Program-made: the position numbers and the translations under genes
NCBI GenBank assembly: GCA_002403855.1
Contig: DHIO01000006.1
Coordinates: 1 to 42,793 of the forward strand
DNA from: Acidimicrobiia bacterium UBA4744
GTDB taxonomy: Bacteria > Actinomycetota > Acidimicrobiia > Spongiisociales > UBA4744
Length of the DNA stretch: 42,793 bases
Reading direction: 5' to 3'
Shown: positions 42,432 to 42,793 of the stretch, piece after piece
Numbering within the stretch: position 1 is the first letter of the stretch
Layout of the letters: the number at the start of each line of letters is the position of its first letter
Notes under the pieces: generated by a model
Databases searched by the model: none
The model's input: only the letters and a program-made list of their open reading frames with translations
Told to the model about the DNA's origin: nothing

Positions 42432-42600
42432 GGAAACTCCACTCCAGACGGCGATATGTCGAGTGTACCGATGGGCTGAGCCCCGCAAACCCGGCCGTTC
42501 GGCCCAGAGTTGGTGCCGTTCGTACCTTGTGTCGTTCGGGCACGACCGAAGCTGCCGTCGGCGTCGCCCTCGATCGCGGGCGGGAGGGAACCGATACGAC

Positions 42601-42626
42601 AGAGGGGCCCCGATCGGGACCCCTCT
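42601..42626 (-). terminator. terminator of RNase P RNA
   Basis: AGAGGGG and CCCCTCT arms enclose CCC-GATC-GGG, forming an 11-bp stem with one U-G pair when read on the minus strand. It lies just past the RNase P 3' end and ahead of fhs. The run after it (GTCGT) is only weakly T-rich. Confidence 0.65.
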
Positions 42627-42631
42627 TGAAC

Positions 42632-42793
42632 CTGCGAGCCCGCCTATAAGCCGGATTCTGTACCGATCCGTAGATCGGTGACGGTCATCTATCTGGGACT
42701 GATGTTTCCATCTGCCTCTTGCGGCCTACCTGGGAGATCGAGCGGGTCACTCACTCCCTGCTTGGCCTTGCTCCCGGTGGGGTTTGCCGAGCC
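42632..42793 (-). ncRNA. rnpB: RNase P RNA (3' part; 5' part beyond the window)
   Basis: Read on the minus strand, the last 160 bases of the window carry the conserved 3' half of bacterial type A RNase P RNA. It begins with GGCAAACCCCACCGGGAGCA and ends with the P4 strand ACAGAATCCGGCTTATAGGC near the 3' end. The RNA cuts the 5' leader off precursor tRNAs. The 5' half, with its GAGGAAAGTCCG-type strand, must lie to the right of the window. The exact 3' end (about 42632) is an estimate, set just before the terminator. Confidence 0.93.

Noticed and set aside
40455..42479. 674-codon open frame on the plus strand across fhs
   Set aside because: It is the exact antisense frame of fhs, whose motifs are unmistakable on the minus strand; the plus translation shows no family features over that part.
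1..42793. CRISPR arrays, tRNA or rRNA genes, insertion sequences, phage or defence genes
   Set aside because: I looked for regular repeats, tRNA-like arms, transposase motifs and defence-type domains and saw none that hold up.

Overview
The window is GC-rich (clearly above 60% G+C) bacterial chromosome with GTG and TTG starts and Shine-Dalgarno sites. It most likely comes from an actinobacterium of the Acidimicrobiia type. The evidence is indirect: an F420-dependent LLM-class oxidoreductase, threonine-rich linkers in secreted proteins, and a secreted protease ending in S-layer-like repeats of the GIT-x-GC / YCP / V-x-R-x-(E/Q)-MAAFL kind common in that class. I could not run a phylogeny.

Layout. 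1-4850: a gene tail, a small unknown protein, a tandem ACT-domain protein, and a coupled pair made of a response regulator fused to a thioredoxin-reductase-like flavoprotein and a cyclic-nucleotide-binding-domain histidine kinase. 5034-9612: a decayed SRPBCC gene, an unknown alpha/beta protein, an aldo/keto reductase, a small VTT-like membrane protein, a DUF445 membrane protein and a UBP-type zinc finger. 9842-13048: a secreted metzincin-like protease with three S-layer-like repeats, diverging from a membrane-anchored unknown protein. The roughly 900-base gap between them holds a strongly self-complementary segment that may be a structured RNA followed by a terminator.

13191-27077 (minus strand) is the centre of the window: one tight operon for the carbonyl branch and methyl-transfer steps of the Wood-Ljungdahl pathway. 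In transcription order it holds an HMA-fold protein without the CxxC motif, CODH catalytic subunit, acetyl-CoA synthase, the small and large subunits of the corrinoid iron-sulfur protein, a RACo-type corrinoid activator, AcsE methyltransferase, a MetV-MetF fusion, two CooC-type nickel ATPases and a DUF166 protein. Together these enzymes would take methylene-THF to methyl-THF, move the methyl to the corrinoid protein, reduce CO2 to CO (or the reverse) and assemble or split acetyl-CoA. Formate-THF ligase (fhs), the entry to the methyl branch, lies apart at 40695-42431. FolD, FchA and formate dehydrogenase are not in the window.

27438-42793: a possible small membrane protein, an MgtC/DUF4010 membrane protein, a Nif3 / zinc-ribbon / YdjM-like run, a TauE-type permease, lipoproteins, unknown small proteins, an F420 oxidoreductase, a SRAP-type DNA-crosslink protein, a DUF3179 lipoprotein, mannosyl-3-phosphoglycerate phosphatase, a SGNH/DUF459 plus MBOAT pair, fhs, and the 3' part of RNase P RNA running off the right edge. 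I saw no tRNA, rRNA, CRISPR array, insertion sequence or phage gene.
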